A stretch of 17,148 nucleotides of DNA from JBBSEZ01 sp038239195 (GCA_038239195.1 JBBSEZ010000197.1:1-17148); one strand, 5' to 3'. Positions 6,895 to 15,246 are shown, numbered from the stretch's first letter. Numbers and translations are program-made. Notes: generated by a model from the letters alone, not told the origin.

Positions 6895-8043
6895 TCAGGG
6901 CGTGACGGCCTCGTCTCCGAGGAGGCGGAGCCCGCTCGCATCGATCTGGGCCTCCCTGCCCGCGCGGCGCAGAACGCCCTCGAGGGCGATGGGGAGGCCC
7001 CGATCGTAAGCCACCCAGGCGGTGTGATGGTCCGCCGCGTTCAGGGCGGCGCCGGCGCGAACGGGCCCGCCCTCGGGAAGAAGGAGGCGCAAGACGGCGA
7101 GGCCCTCGCGCTGTCCGGTGAGGTTGGGCCGGCCGGCCAGCGTCTCGACGTACCCGACGAACGTTTGCCGCCGCGCGGGCGGGACGGGCCGCAGCCGGGA
7201 CGCCAGCGCCTCGATCCGGTCGAACGACTCGCGCCGCAGCCGAACGGCGCCGGGCAGCGCCGCGTCGGCGGGCAGCGGTCGGCCGCGGTCCCAGCTCGCG
7301 GAGACGGTCAGGCTGGAGCCGTCGCCCTCGGGCCTCATGTTCAGGAGCGCGTCGCACAGGTTGGCGCTGAGGACGGGCTCGCCCTCGGCGGGCCGCAAGG
7401 CCGACCGTTCGTCGCCGAGCTCCAGCGCGCGGGCGAGCCGATGCAGCGACCGCATGAGCAGGGCCGTCGCCCGGCGGCCGAAGGGCTCGCCGTCCTCGGG
7501 CGCCGGCGCGGCGCCCACGGGACAGGCGACGGTCACGACGAAACCGCCCGGCTCGGTCTGGCCCAGCCGGCAGCGGGCGAGGAACGGCTCGGCCTCGCCG
7601 AGGAGCGTGCCCGGATGAACCGTCAGGGGATGGAGCACGCTGCACGCGGCCGCGAGGATGGCCAGGCGCGCCCCGGAGACGAGAGCGAGGCCGTGATCGA
7701 GCGGGACGTTGCCGGCGTCGGCGGCGGGGCCGGACTCGGCGAAGCGCAGTACGTCGGCGGGCGGTAGGAGGAGGTCGCGCAGGACCTGGAGGGCGGGGCG
7801 CTTCTCCCACTGGGCGAGGTAGGCGATGGCCTCTGCCATGCGGGGGGCGAAGTCCCGGAGCTCGCGCGAGAGGGGGATGATAATCTGCTCGCGCCCCGAT
7901 TCTGGGCGCTCGTAGACGGCCGACTTCCCATTCGCACTGGGGTTGTGCGCCCACCCGGACGCGCGGACGTATTCCTGGACGCGCACGGGGTCGAGCGGGG
8001 CAACCAGTACTTCCGGCAAGGCTCGCAGTTCATCCAGGAACAT
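6895..8043 (-). CDS. Uncharacterised protein, partner of DUF4365 gene
   Basis: Soluble-looking protein of 382 residues without signal peptide or membrane segments. I do not recognise a named domain. I recall similar proteins (MFLDELRALPE start, PLSRELRDF...MAEAIAYLA, LLLPPADVLRF, AILAAACSVLHP, ARCRLGQTEPGGFVVTVACP, LSANLCDALL, LRPVPPARRQTFVGYVETL) encoded directly after DUF4365 genes in other high-GC bacteria; this recollection is not verified. ATG at 8043 has GGAG about 10 nt upstream and lies within the end of the broken DUF4365 frame (14-bp overlap), as expected for a coupled two-gene unit. The frame is intact and ends at 6895, so the partner seems to be kept although the DUF4365 gene is damaged. 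Function unknown; a nuclease-associated or defence-like role is only inference from the neighbour. Confidence 0.75.
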   Translation of the reverse strand: MFLDELRALPEVLVAPLDPVRVQEYVRASGWAHNPSANGKSAVYERPESGREQIIIPLSRELRDFAPRMAEAIAYLAQWEKRPALQVLRDLLLPPADVLRFAESGPAADAGNVPLDHGLALVSGARLAILAAACSVLHPLTVHPGTLLGEAEPFLARCRLGQTEPGGFVVTVACPVGAAPAPEDGEPFGRRATALLMRSLHRLARALELGDERSALRPAEGEPVLSANLCDALLNMRPEGDGSSLTVSASWDRGRPLPADAALPGAVRLRRESFDRIEALASRLRPVPPARRQTFVGYVETLAGRPNLTGQREGLAVLRLLLPEGGPVRAGAALNAADHHTAWVAYDRGLPIALEGVLRRAGREAQIDASGLRLLGDEAVTP

Positions 8044-8387
8044 AGGCGATCCGCTCCTTTCGAGAGAACCGCGGCAGCAACGATCGCAGCGCTTCGGTGG
8101 AGATCCGTCGTCCGCAGCTTGTCGTACTGCTCGATCGCCAGGCGGAAGCCATAGCTCGCCCGGTTCAACTTCAGGGGCGTGCTCGTCGCCTTGAGCTGGA
8201 CCTCGACCGTAAACCTCCGCAGCGGCGAGGGTGGGGCAAAGGCCTCATCGACGAACAGGCGGGCGTCCACGCCCATGCCGTCGCTGTGCCGCTGCGCCAC
8301 GTGACACTCGCACCCGGCCCGGGCGGCGACGGCGTGAAGATACGCATAACTCAGCTCGCTTTTGACGTCGTTCTCGGCCAGCGGCAT
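8030..8387 (-). pseudogene. DUF4365 gene (nuclease-like) with internal deletion and frameshift
   Basis: The start at 8387 has a strong GGAGGA 8 nt upstream, and the first 96 residues look like DUF4365: DVKSELSYAYLHAV, GVDARL (D41) and VEVQLKAT (E62, Q64, K66), consistent with a PD-(D/E)XK-type active site, then YGFRLAIEQYDKLRTTDL. The family should continue for about 60-70 more residues before a C-terminal helix. Instead, near 8095-8105 the sequence jumps into another frame that reads STEALRSLLPRFSRKERIAYVPG and stops at 8030, resembling the family's end. The original frame runs on to 7623 only as an out-of-frame shadow of the next gene. I infer loss of roughly 200 bp, not a multiple of three. 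A misassembly is the alternative. Confidence 0.65.
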
Positions 8388-8565
8388 GGGCGCGCTTCCT
8401 CCACCTGCCCGGCGAACCTCATGCTACGCCGGCGCCGGGGCGAACTCAAGGTTGGCCGGGCGGGAAGTTCCCGGGTGCCCGCCTCGCCTGGGCCGGCGAG
8501 AGACCATCACGTAAACTGGACGAAAGAAGACCGGCCCTCCCGCAGCCTTCCGAGGAATGAACGAA

Positions 8566-10362
8566 ATGGACGTTGGCCGATCCGCCAACTCGTGGGCAAT
8601 CGCGACCCGGGCGCTGGCCGTCGCCGCCTACCTCGCCGCGTCTGCCACCTGGGCGGGCGTCGCGGAGAAACGTTCCGCCCCGCCGCGCCCGCGCCGCCCG
8701 GTGGGCGCGGCGTTCCTGGCTGGCGACGACACGCTGGCCGTCGCCAACCAGCGCAGCGGGACCGTCTCCCTGGTGGGCCTGTCCGCGGCCCGAGCGGTCG
8801 GCGAGGTCGCCGTCGGGGCGCGGCTGACGGGCATCGCGGTCCTTCCCGACGGCAAGCACCTGCTGGCCGTCGATGACGAGCGGCACCAGCTCGTCGCCCT
8901 GTCGTGGGACGGCACGGGGCTGCGCGTGCGGGGGCGCCTGGCGGTGGGGCCGTATCCGGCGAGCGTCGTTGTCGGGCCCGACGGCAAGCGCGCCACCATC
9001 GCCTCGCTCTGGTCGAGGCGCCTCGAAGTGGTGGGCCTGGCGCCGCTGTCGTCTCCGGGGCGCTCGGTCGCGTTGCGCGTCCTCCACGTCGTTCGCCTGC
9101 CGTTCGCGCCGCGCGACCAGGTTTTCCTGCCCGGGGGCGCGCAGGTCGTCGTGGCCGACGCCTTCGGCGGGCGCCTGGCGGTGGTGGACGCGGCGCGCGG
9201 CCGGCTCGTCGCCGTCCACGAGCTGCGCGGCCACAACCTGCGGGGCCTGGCGCTCAGCGCCGACGGCAAGCGGTTGCTGGTCCCTCATCAGGTGCTCGAT
9301 GAGAAGGCCCCCACAACGAGGAAGGAGCTCCAGCGCGGCGCCCTGATGGATAACGTGCTGCGCTCCGTGGCCATCGACCGGCTGCTCGAGCGCGGGGCCG
9401 ACGTCGAGAAGGCCAGCCGGCTGTTGCGGCTGGGGACGATCGGGGCCGGGGCGGGCGACCCTGCGGCGGCGCTTTCCGTGGAGGGGAACCATGTTGCCGT
9501 CGCCCTCGCGGGAGTCAACGAGGTGGCGTTCGTCGGCCCGGACGGCAAGCAGCGGCGCGTCGCGGTCGGGCGCCGGCCGACGGCGCTGGTGGGCGGGACG
9601 AAGAAACGGCCCCTGGTGGCGGTGAACACCTTCGACGACTCGCTGTCGTTGCTCGACGCGCGCGGCGCTGTCGTCCGCACAATCCGCCTGGGGCCGGCGC
9701 CGAAGCTCGATTACAAGGACAAGGGCGAGCTCGCCTTCTACGACGCCCGGCTGTCGCGCGACGGGTGGATGAGCTGCCACAGTTGCCACACCGACGGGCA
9801 CAGCAACGGCCTGTTGGCCGACACGCTGGGCGACGACACGTTCGGCACGCCCAAGCGCACGCTGACGCTGATGAACACGCGCATGACCTACCCGTGGGGG
9901 TGGAACGGCAAGGAGAAGGGCCTGCACGATCAGGTGCGCAAGTCGCTGGTCGAGACGATGCACGCGCCCGCGCTGACCGAGGACCACATCGCCGACCTGA
10001 CGTCGTTTTTGAGCGAGTTGCCCCCGCCGCCCCCGCCGGAGCCGGTGACGGCGGACAAGGCGGACCGGGAGCGGGTGGAGCGGGGGCGAAGGGTGTTCGA
10101 GCGGCAGAAGTGCGGGCACTGCCACATTCCGCCGCTGACGTACTCGTCGGGGGAGGTTTACGACGTGGGCTTCGCCGACGAGCGGGGGCTGCGGAAGTTC
10201 AACCCGCCGTCGCTGCGCGGCGTTGGCCAGGGGCGGCACTTCCTGCACGACAACCGGGCGAAGACGCTCGAAGAGGTGTTCGCGAAGTATCGGCACAAGG
10301 TCGGGGCGGACGTGCCGAGGGCGGACGTGGAGGACCTGGTGCGGTTCTTGCGGAGCTTGTGA
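8566..10362 (+). CDS. Secreted beta-propeller protein with C-terminal di-heme cytochrome c domain
   Basis: Exported redox protein of 598 residues. An N-terminal signal peptide (hydrophobic to about residue 30) precedes YVTN/YncE-type propeller repeats (about 40-380) with recurring motifs such as VLPDGKHLLAVDD, VGPDGKRATIAS and LSADGKRLLVPH. The C-terminal part has two heme motifs, CHSCH at 404-408 and CGHCH at 516-520, with a Pro-rich linker (PPPPPPEPV) between them and NPPSLRGVGQGRHFLHDNRAKTLEEV after the second, as in di-heme cytochrome peroxidases. The order propeller then di-heme domain is common in planctomycetes. I chose ATG at 8566 because GAGGA lies 9 nt upstream; ATG at 8557 would leave no spacer. 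The 178 bp before it separate it from a divergent gene, so its promoter should be there, though no clear -10/-35 pair is visible. Substrate unknown. Confidence 0.85.
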   Translation: MDVGRSANSWAIATRALAVAAYLAASATWAGVAEKRSAPPRPRRPVGAAFLAGDDTLAVANQRSGTVSLVGLSAARAVGEVAVGARLTGIAVLPDGKHLLAVDDERHQLVALSWDGTGLRVRGRLAVGPYPASVVVGPDGKRATIASLWSRRLEVVGLAPLSSPGRSVALRVLHVVRLPFAPRDQVFLPGGAQVVVADAFGGRLAVVDAARGRLVAVHELRGHNLRGLALSADGKRLLVPHQVLDEKAPTTRKELQRGALMDNVLRSVAIDRLLERGADVEKASRLLRLGTIGAGAGDPAAALSVEGNHVAVALAGVNEVAFVGPDGKQRRVAVGRRPTALVGGTKKRPLVAVNTFDDSLSLLDARGAVVRTIRLGPAPKLDYKDKGELAFYDARLSRDGWMSCHSCHTDGHSNGLLADTLGDDTFGTPKRTLTLMNTRMTYPWGWNGKEKGLHDQVRKSLVETMHAPALTEDHIADLTSFLSELPPPPPPEPVTADKADRERVERGRRVFERQKCGHCHIPPLTYSSGEVYDVGFADERGLRKFNPPSLRGVGQGRHFLHDNRAKTLEEVFAKYRHKVGADVPRADVEDLVRFLRSL

Positions 10363-10539
10363 GCCGCGTGCCCGATGCCGGCGTTCGGTCAACCGCTGGG
10401 GCCTCTTCGACGCCGACGTGGCAGGCGCTCAGCGAGACTTCGAGAGCTCTCCGAAACCGCGTGGTTCATCTTCGCTGGTCGCAGCGGTGGTATCTCGTCT
10501 CCGATGATGATCGGGGGAATCGCTCACCGAGGGAAGAGC

Positions 10540-11226
10540 ATGAGCGAGGCGAAGTGGTTGGCCTCCACGGAGTCAGACGGGTTGCTCTTCCTTCTCGACG
10601 GGAAGGCGAGCGAACGGGAGCTCCGTCTATTCTGTTGTGCCTGTGTTCGGCGGGTTTGGTATCGGTTGAGACGCGCGGATGCCTCTCGGCGTGCGGTGGA
10701 AGTGGCCGAGGAGTTTGCCGACGAGCAACGGACAGAACAGGATCTTGCTCACTCCCTATTGGAGGCCGAGCGCGCGATGGAGACTGCCTCCCTGGGGAAA
10801 AAGCAAAACGCTCTCCGGGCCGCTGCTTGGTGCGTTCGCAGGCCAATGGATGCTAGCAGCCTCGCGAGGTCAGTTGCCTGGGGAGTGGTTTTAGCCAGCC
10901 AGGAGGCACAGGACGTCGAGTTAGCTGCCCAAGCCCACCTGTTGCGGGACGTGTTTGGCAACCCGTTCCGGCCCCGATCCATTGATCCCGTTTGTCACAC
11001 CCCAACGGTAAAAGCTATCGCGGAGGCGGCCTACGAGGAGAGGACGTCACCCGCCGGACACCTTGACCTCGCACGGCTTGCCGTCCTCGCAGATGCCCTC
11101 GAAGAGGCTGGGTGTACCGACGCCGACATCTTGTCTCACTGCCGAGAGCCTGGACCGCACGTGAGAGGATGTTGGGCCCTTGACTTGGCTCTGGGGAAGA
11201 AGCGAGCCCCCTTGATCGCAAGCTGA
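10540..11226 (+). CDS. Gemmataceae-type protein of unknown function
   Basis: Protein of 228 residues resembling a paralogous family I associate with Gemmataceae genomes: an N-terminal MSEAKWL...LFLLDGKASERELRLFCCACVRRVW, a central Ala-rich helical part (about 60-150), LLRDVFGNPFRP (about 152-163), and a C-terminal LADALEEAGC...ILSHCREPGPHVRGCWALDLALGK. No signal peptide, membrane segment or catalytic motif is visible. The frame is open from 10375, but ATG at 10540 carries GAGGGA about 6 nt upstream and begins where the family begins. Codon use is less GC-biased than in its neighbours, which may reflect different origin or relaxed selection. The 177 bp before it, after the propeller gene, hold no clear feature. 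Function unknown. Confidence 0.75.
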   Translation: MSEAKWLASTESDGLLFLLDGKASERELRLFCCACVRRVWYRLRRADASRRAVEVAEEFADEQRTEQDLAHSLLEAERAMETASLGKKQNALRAAAWCVRRPMDASSLARSVAWGVVLASQEAQDVELAAQAHLLRDVFGNPFRPRSIDPVCHTPTVKAIAEAAYEERTSPAGHLDLARLAVLADALEEAGCTDADILSHCREPGPHVRGCWALDLALGKKRAPLIAS

Positions 11227-11540
11227 CCTGCCGAGCCGCTCGCCCGGAGGTGGTCGGCTTGGCCAGGAGAGGGGGCTCAGGCGAACGGCTCTTTGAGGGC
11301 GCTGCTCGACGGGCACCCCCGGGTCGCAGAAAGGGCGCGGGCACCGCCTCGCCCAGAGCGTTGAACGGCAGACAGGCGCGGGGCCGGGCCTCTCCGCGCT
11401 CCCCTTCGCGTCGCGCCTACACGGGACAGCGCGGCCCCTCGAAAATCCCAAAACGCGCTTTCCGCCAACCCCGCCATCTGCTCTAATCACACCAGCCCGC
11501 CGTCCGTCCCGCCTCCGCGCCTGTCCGAAAGGAGCTTCCG
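11227..11540. other. Intergenic region with hairpin and weak promoter-like site
   Basis: No gene is supported in these 314 bases. Just after the stop codon at 11226 a GC hairpin is possible (CCGAGCCG 11231-11238 with CGGCTTGG 11255-11262, 8 bp including a G-T pair), without a T run. Near the other end, TAATCA at 11484-11489 could be a -10 hexamer for the DUF1501 gene, 51 bp before its GTG, but no good -35 is seen. Confidence 0.4.
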
Positions 11541-12911
11541 GTGACCTTCGAGCTCGGCCACGCCGGCGTCACCCGCCGCGAACTGTTGCAGGTCGGCTAC
11601 TCAGGCCTGCTGGGGCTCGGGCTCTCGTCGCTCCCCGGTCCCTTGCTCGGGGCGAGCAAGCCGCGCACGCCCAAGGCGATGATCCTCGTCTTCCTCACCG
11701 GCGGGCCCAGCCACCACGACACGTTCGACCTCAAGCCCGACGCCGCCGCCGAGGTGCGCGGCGAGTTCCGGCCCATCGCCACGAACGTTCCCGGCATCCA
11801 CGTGTCCGAGCACCTGCCGCGCCTCGCCGCTCGCGCGAACAAGTACGCGCTGGTCCGCAGCCTGGCCCACCGCGACAACAACCATCTCGTCGCCACGCAC
11901 CACGTCCTCACCGGCCACCAGCAGCCGGGGGCGTTCTTCGACAAGATCGCCTCGCGCGACGATTGGCCGGCCTACTCCGCCGGCCTGCACTACCTGCGCC
12001 CGCGCGAGGACGGCGTGCCCGGGGGCGTGAACCTGCCGACCTTTCTCATGGAAGGGCCCCTCGTCTGGCCGGGACAGCACGCCGGCTTCGTCGGCCCCCG
12101 TCACGACCCCTGGCAGCTCAGCCGCGACCCCAACGCGCCCGACTTCCGCGTCAACGACCTGCGCCTCGCCGAAGGCATCGCGGTCGATCGCCTGAGCGAC
12201 CGGCGCGCGCTGCTCGCCCAGGTCGATCGCCAGCGCAAATGGCTGGCGAGCCAGGCCGAGGGCCGTCGGCTGTCCGATCAGCAGAAGCGCGCCTTCGCCG
12301 TGCTGACCTCGGGCCAGGTGGCACGTGCCTTCGAGATGGACCGCGAGCCCGCCGCGGTGCGCGAGCGCTACGGCCGACATGCGTTCGGCCAGTCGCTGCT
12401 GCTGGCGCGCCGGCTGGTGCAGGCGGGCGTGCGCGTCGTCCAGGCCAACATGGGCCGCGTCCAGAACTGGGACACCCACGGGGCCAACTTCTCCCGGCTC
12501 AAGAACGAACTGCTGCCTCCCCTCGACCTGGGCGTGACGGCCCTGCTCGACGACCTGGAGGCGACCGGCCTGCTCGACGAGGTGCTCGTGGTCGTGCTGG
12601 GAGAGTTTGGCCGCACGCCGAAGATCACCGCCCGGCCGGGCGACAAGAACGCCGGGCGCGACCACTGGGCGGCGTGCTTCTCCGGCCTGTTCGCCGGCGC
12701 CGGCGTGCGCGGCGGGCAGGTGCTCGGCAAGTCGGACAAGATCGGGGCCTACCCCGTTACCCCGCCCTATTCGCCCGACGACGTCGGCGCCACCGTCTAC
12801 AGCGTACTGGGCGTCGATCCTGCCTCCCAGGTGCGCGACCGGCAGGACCGCCCCGTGCAACTGAACCGCGGCCAGGCGATGCGCGCCCTCTTCACCGGCG
12901 CGCCTGGCTGA
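11541..12911 (+). CDS. DUF1501 domain-containing protein, Tat-type N-terminus
   Basis: Member of the DUF1501 family, abundant in planctomycetes and structurally related to the sulfatase/alkaline phosphatase superfamily; its biochemical role is not established. The 456 residues are a normal length. A twin-arginine-type N-terminus is visible (TRRELLQVG, R12-R13) followed by a hydrophobic stretch (about 18-38), suggesting Tat export. Family motifs: LTGGPSHHDTFDLKPDA (52-68), VRSLAHRDNNHLVATHHVLTG, GEFGRTPKI (354-362) and GRDHW (372-376). The start is GTG at 11541 with AAAGGAG 7 nt upstream. The next gene follows after 19 bp, so the two form an operon. The usual DUF1549/DUF1553 cytochrome partner is not adjacent. 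Confidence 0.92.
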   Translation: MTFELGHAGVTRRELLQVGYSGLLGLGLSSLPGPLLGASKPRTPKAMILVFLTGGPSHHDTFDLKPDAAAEVRGEFRPIATNVPGIHVSEHLPRLAARANKYALVRSLAHRDNNHLVATHHVLTGHQQPGAFFDKIASRDDWPAYSAGLHYLRPREDGVPGGVNLPTFLMEGPLVWPGQHAGFVGPRHDPWQLSRDPNAPDFRVNDLRLAEGIAVDRLSDRRALLAQVDRQRKWLASQAEGRRLSDQQKRAFAVLTSGQVARAFEMDREPAAVRERYGRHAFGQSLLLARRLVQAGVRVVQANMGRVQNWDTHGANFSRLKNELLPPLDLGVTALLDDLEATGLLDEVLVVVLGEFGRTPKITARPGDKNAGRDHWAACFSGLFAGAGVRGGQVLGKSDKIGAYPVTPPYSPDDVGATVYSVLGVDPASQVRDRQDRPVQLNRGQAMRALFTGAPG

Positions 12912-12930
12912 GCCTTCCAGGGAGCAACCC

Positions 12931-14283
12931 ATGACCTTCCTCTCCGACCCCACGCGCAGACAGTTCCTCGGGCAGTCCGCCCTGCTCGGCGCGCCGCTCA
13001 TCCTCCCCTCGGGCGCCCTCGGCGCCGCGGGGAGGGCGCCGGCGAGCGCCCGCATCAACGTCGGCTTCATCGGCACGGGCAACCAGGGGCTCAACGACAT
13101 TCGCGGCTTCCTCGGCGATGGCCGGGTGCAGATCGTCGCCGTCTGCGACGTCAACCGCGAGAGCGCCGGCTACTGGGACGGCGGGGTCGCGGGCCGCGAG
13201 CCGGCCCGCCGCCTGGTCGAGCAGCACTACGCCGCCGACCGCAAGGCGGGGAAGTACAAGGGGTGTACCGCCTACCGCGATTTCCGCGACCTGCTCGCCC
13301 GCAAGGACATTGACGCCGTCGTCGTCTGCACCCCCGACCACTGGCACGCCATTCCCGTCGTCGCCGCCTGCAAGGCGAAGAAGGACGTCTACTGCCAGAA
13401 GCCCCTCGCGTTGACCATCGCCGAGGGCCGGGCCATGAGCGACGCGGTCAAGAAACACAAGCGCGTCTTTCAGTGTGGGAGCCAGCAGCGCTCCGACAGC
13501 AACTTCCGGCGCGCTTGCGAGCTGGTGCGCAACGGCAGGATCGGCAAGGTCCACACGGTGCGCTGCGGGCTGCCCGGCGGAAGGCCCGACTTCGGCCGCA
13601 CCGGCGGGCGCAAGAAGCCCGAGCCGGTGCCGAAGGACTTCGACTACGAGTTCTGGCTGGGGCCGGCGCCGAGGAAGCCGTACGCCCCGGCCCGCTGCCA
13701 CGTCAACTTCCGCTGGATCTACGACTACTCCGGCGGGCAAGTCACCGACTGGGGCGGGCACCACCCCGACTGCGCCCAGTGGGGCCTGGGGACCGAGCAC
13801 ACCGGCCCGGTCGAGATCCGCAACGCCAAGGCCACGTTCCCGCCCGACGAGTTGTGGGACACCGCCACCGAGTTCTACTTCGAGGCGATCTACCGCGATG
13901 GGGTGAAGCTCATCGTGTCGAACAAGGAGCGCGGCGGCGTCAAATGGGAGGGGGCCGACGGGTGGGTGTGGGCCGACCGCGGGCGGCACGACGCCAGCCC
14001 CAAGGCGCTGCTCAAGAGCAAGATCGGGGCGAAGGAGGTTCACCTCTACAAGAGCGACAACCACTATCGCAATTTCATCGACTGCGTGCTGTCGCGCAAG
14101 GAGACGGCCGCCCCGGTCGAGGTGGCGCATCGGTCGATCGCGATCTGCCACCTGGGCAACATCGCGATGCGGCTGGGGCGCAAGAGCCTGCGCTGGGACC
14201 CGGTCAAGGAGCAAATCCTCGGCGACGCCGACGCGGCGAAGATGCTGAGCCGGCCGTACCGGGCGCCCTGGGCCCTGTCGTGA
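12931..14283 (+). CDS. Tat-exported Gfo/Idh/MocA family oxidoreductase
   Basis: NAD(P)-dependent oxidoreductase family acting on sugars or sugar derivatives; Tat-exported members bring their cofactor along folded. The 450 residues begin with a Tat motif (TRRQFLG, R9-R10) and hydrophobic h-region to about 33. The Rossmann fold starts at 43 with GFIGTGNQG (45-53), followed by VCDVN (71-75), CTPDHWHA (133-140) and CQKPLALT (155-162), the usual EKP motif with Gln for Glu and K157 retained. DWGGHHPD (273-280) supplies the expected active-site Asp/His region. An AGGGAG ribosome site precedes ATG at 12931, 19 bp after the DUF1501 stop. Substrate unknown; the bicyclic sugar or inositol type cannot be read from sequence. 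Confidence 0.92.
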   Translation: MTFLSDPTRRQFLGQSALLGAPLILPSGALGAAGRAPASARINVGFIGTGNQGLNDIRGFLGDGRVQIVAVCDVNRESAGYWDGGVAGREPARRLVEQHYAADRKAGKYKGCTAYRDFRDLLARKDIDAVVVCTPDHWHAIPVVAACKAKKDVYCQKPLALTIAEGRAMSDAVKKHKRVFQCGSQQRSDSNFRRACELVRNGRIGKVHTVRCGLPGGRPDFGRTGGRKKPEPVPKDFDYEFWLGPAPRKPYAPARCHVNFRWIYDYSGGQVTDWGGHHPDCAQWGLGTEHTGPVEIRNAKATFPPDELWDTATEFYFEAIYRDGVKLIVSNKERGGVKWEGADGWVWADRGRHDASPKALLKSKIGAKEVHLYKSDNHYRNFIDCVLSRKETAAPVEVAHRSIAICHLGNIAMRLGRKSLRWDPVKEQILGDADAAKMLSRPYRAPWALS

Positions 14284-14412
14284 GGTGCGCGCAACAGGAA
14301 TGCGCGGTCGGAACGGCCGCGGCGCACGTCCAGTTCTGAGGGGGGCCTTCCAGAAAGCCTGGCTGAAACAGCCGTGTCTTCCACCTTTCCCGAAAAGGCC
14401 CTTCGGGAGCGA

Positions 14413-14440
14413 GGGCGAGCGGCGCCCGCGCCGCTCGCCC
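14413..14440 (+). terminator. Strong GC hairpin after the oxidoreductase gene
   Basis: Perfect 11-bp stem GGGCGAGCGGC / GCCGCTCGCCC with a 6-nt loop, followed by GTTTC. A smaller hairpin (CCCGAA / TTCGGG, 14389-14407) lies just before it. Position, 130 bp after the operon stop and 30 bp before the next ATG, suits a terminator, but the T run is short, so a role as mRNA stabiliser or leader structure is also possible. Confidence 0.5.
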
Positions 14441-14469
14441 GTTTCACCACTCTGCTGGAGACCGCGCCG

Positions 14470-15246
14470 ATGCCACGCCTCTCGTACCTGTTGGTCCTCT
14501 GCCTGGTTGCCATCTGCGCGCCGGCGTGCAACCCGTTCGCCAAACCGACCCCCACGACCACGACCACGACCACTCCGGCGGTCGATCCCGGCATCGCGAC
14601 CGTGCCCAACCTCCAGGGCGTCCCCGCGCCCGGCACGCAGCCGGCCGGCACGCAGCCGATCGCGCAGCCCGGCAACGTGGGGACCGGCGTGCCCGGTCGG
14701 GTCAACCTCATCCCCTTCATCGACCCGCAGCGCGACGCGGTCCACGGCCGCTGGGCCGTCGGCGACGGAAAGCTCCTGTGCAGCGACCAAAGCTTCGTCC
14801 CGCGCGTCCAGATACCGTATCAGCCGCCGGCCGAGTACGACTTCATCGTGACCTTCTCGCAGGCGAACTTGCGCAACGGCGTCTCGCTCATCATGCCCAA
14901 CCCCAACGGCGGGTCGTTCCACTGGGCCATCGGCGGCAACTCGGGCAGCGACTACGGCTTCCAGGCTGCCCCGGGCGTCCTCGCGAAGTTGAGCGGGAAC
15001 CAGGCCAACCTGATCCAGCCGAACACCGAGTACACGACCACCGTCCAGGTGCGCCGCGCCGAGGTCAAGGCTTACCTGAACATGACGTTGCTCGTGCAGC
15101 ACCCGACGGACTTCCGGGACCTCGTGACCGACGGCTGGCGCCGGCTCAACGACACGCGCCTGCTGGGCGTGGCGTGCGACGATCCGACGACGTTTCGCTA
15201 CGTGCAGGTCCAGGAGATCGGCGCCGTCGGCCGGCGAACGCGCTGA
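14470..15246 (+). CDS. Predicted lipoprotein of unknown function
   Basis: Exported protein of 258 residues. The signal peptide (LSYLLVLCLVAICAPAC) ends at C20 with Ala-Pro-Ala before it, an imperfect lipobox. A low-complexity linker follows (PTPTTTTTTTPAVDPG, coded by a 6-bp CGACCA-type repeat, then PAGTQP repeats) to about residue 75. The globular part (about 76-255) begins RVNLIPFIDPQRDAVHGRWAVGDGKLLCSD and continues PYQPPAEYDFIVTFS, SLIMPNPNGGSFHWAIGG, TTVQVRRAEVKAYLN; it resembles beta-sandwich domains (concanavalin/DUF1080-like) attached to various planctomycete proteins. The frame is open from 14374, but only ATG at 14470 has a ribosome site (GGAG, about 9 nt) and a signal peptide directly after. 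Ligand and function are unknown. Confidence 0.75.
   Translation: MPRLSYLLVLCLVAICAPACNPFAKPTPTTTTTTTPAVDPGIATVPNLQGVPAPGTQPAGTQPIAQPGNVGTGVPGRVNLIPFIDPQRDAVHGRWAVGDGKLLCSDQSFVPRVQIPYQPPAEYDFIVTFSQANLRNGVSLIMPNPNGGSFHWAIGGNSGSDYGFQAAPGVLAKLSGNQANLIQPNTEYTTTVQVRRAEVKAYLNMTLLVQHPTDFRDLVTDGWRRLNDTRLLGVACDDPTTFRYVQVQEIGAVGRRTR

Noticed and set aside
7623..8029. Continuation of the DUF4365 frame to 254 residues
   Set aside because: Beyond the proposed deletion the frame only shadows the 382-residue gene and is Pro/Ser/Arg-rich without family similarity.
8446..10392. Long minus-strand open frame of 648 codons
   Set aside because: Antisense to the propeller/cytochrome gene, which has a signal peptide and two heme motifs. 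No recognisable motif in the antisense product.
11601..13154. Minus-strand open frame of 517 codons
   Set aside because: Antisense to the DUF1501 gene, whose motifs are clear.
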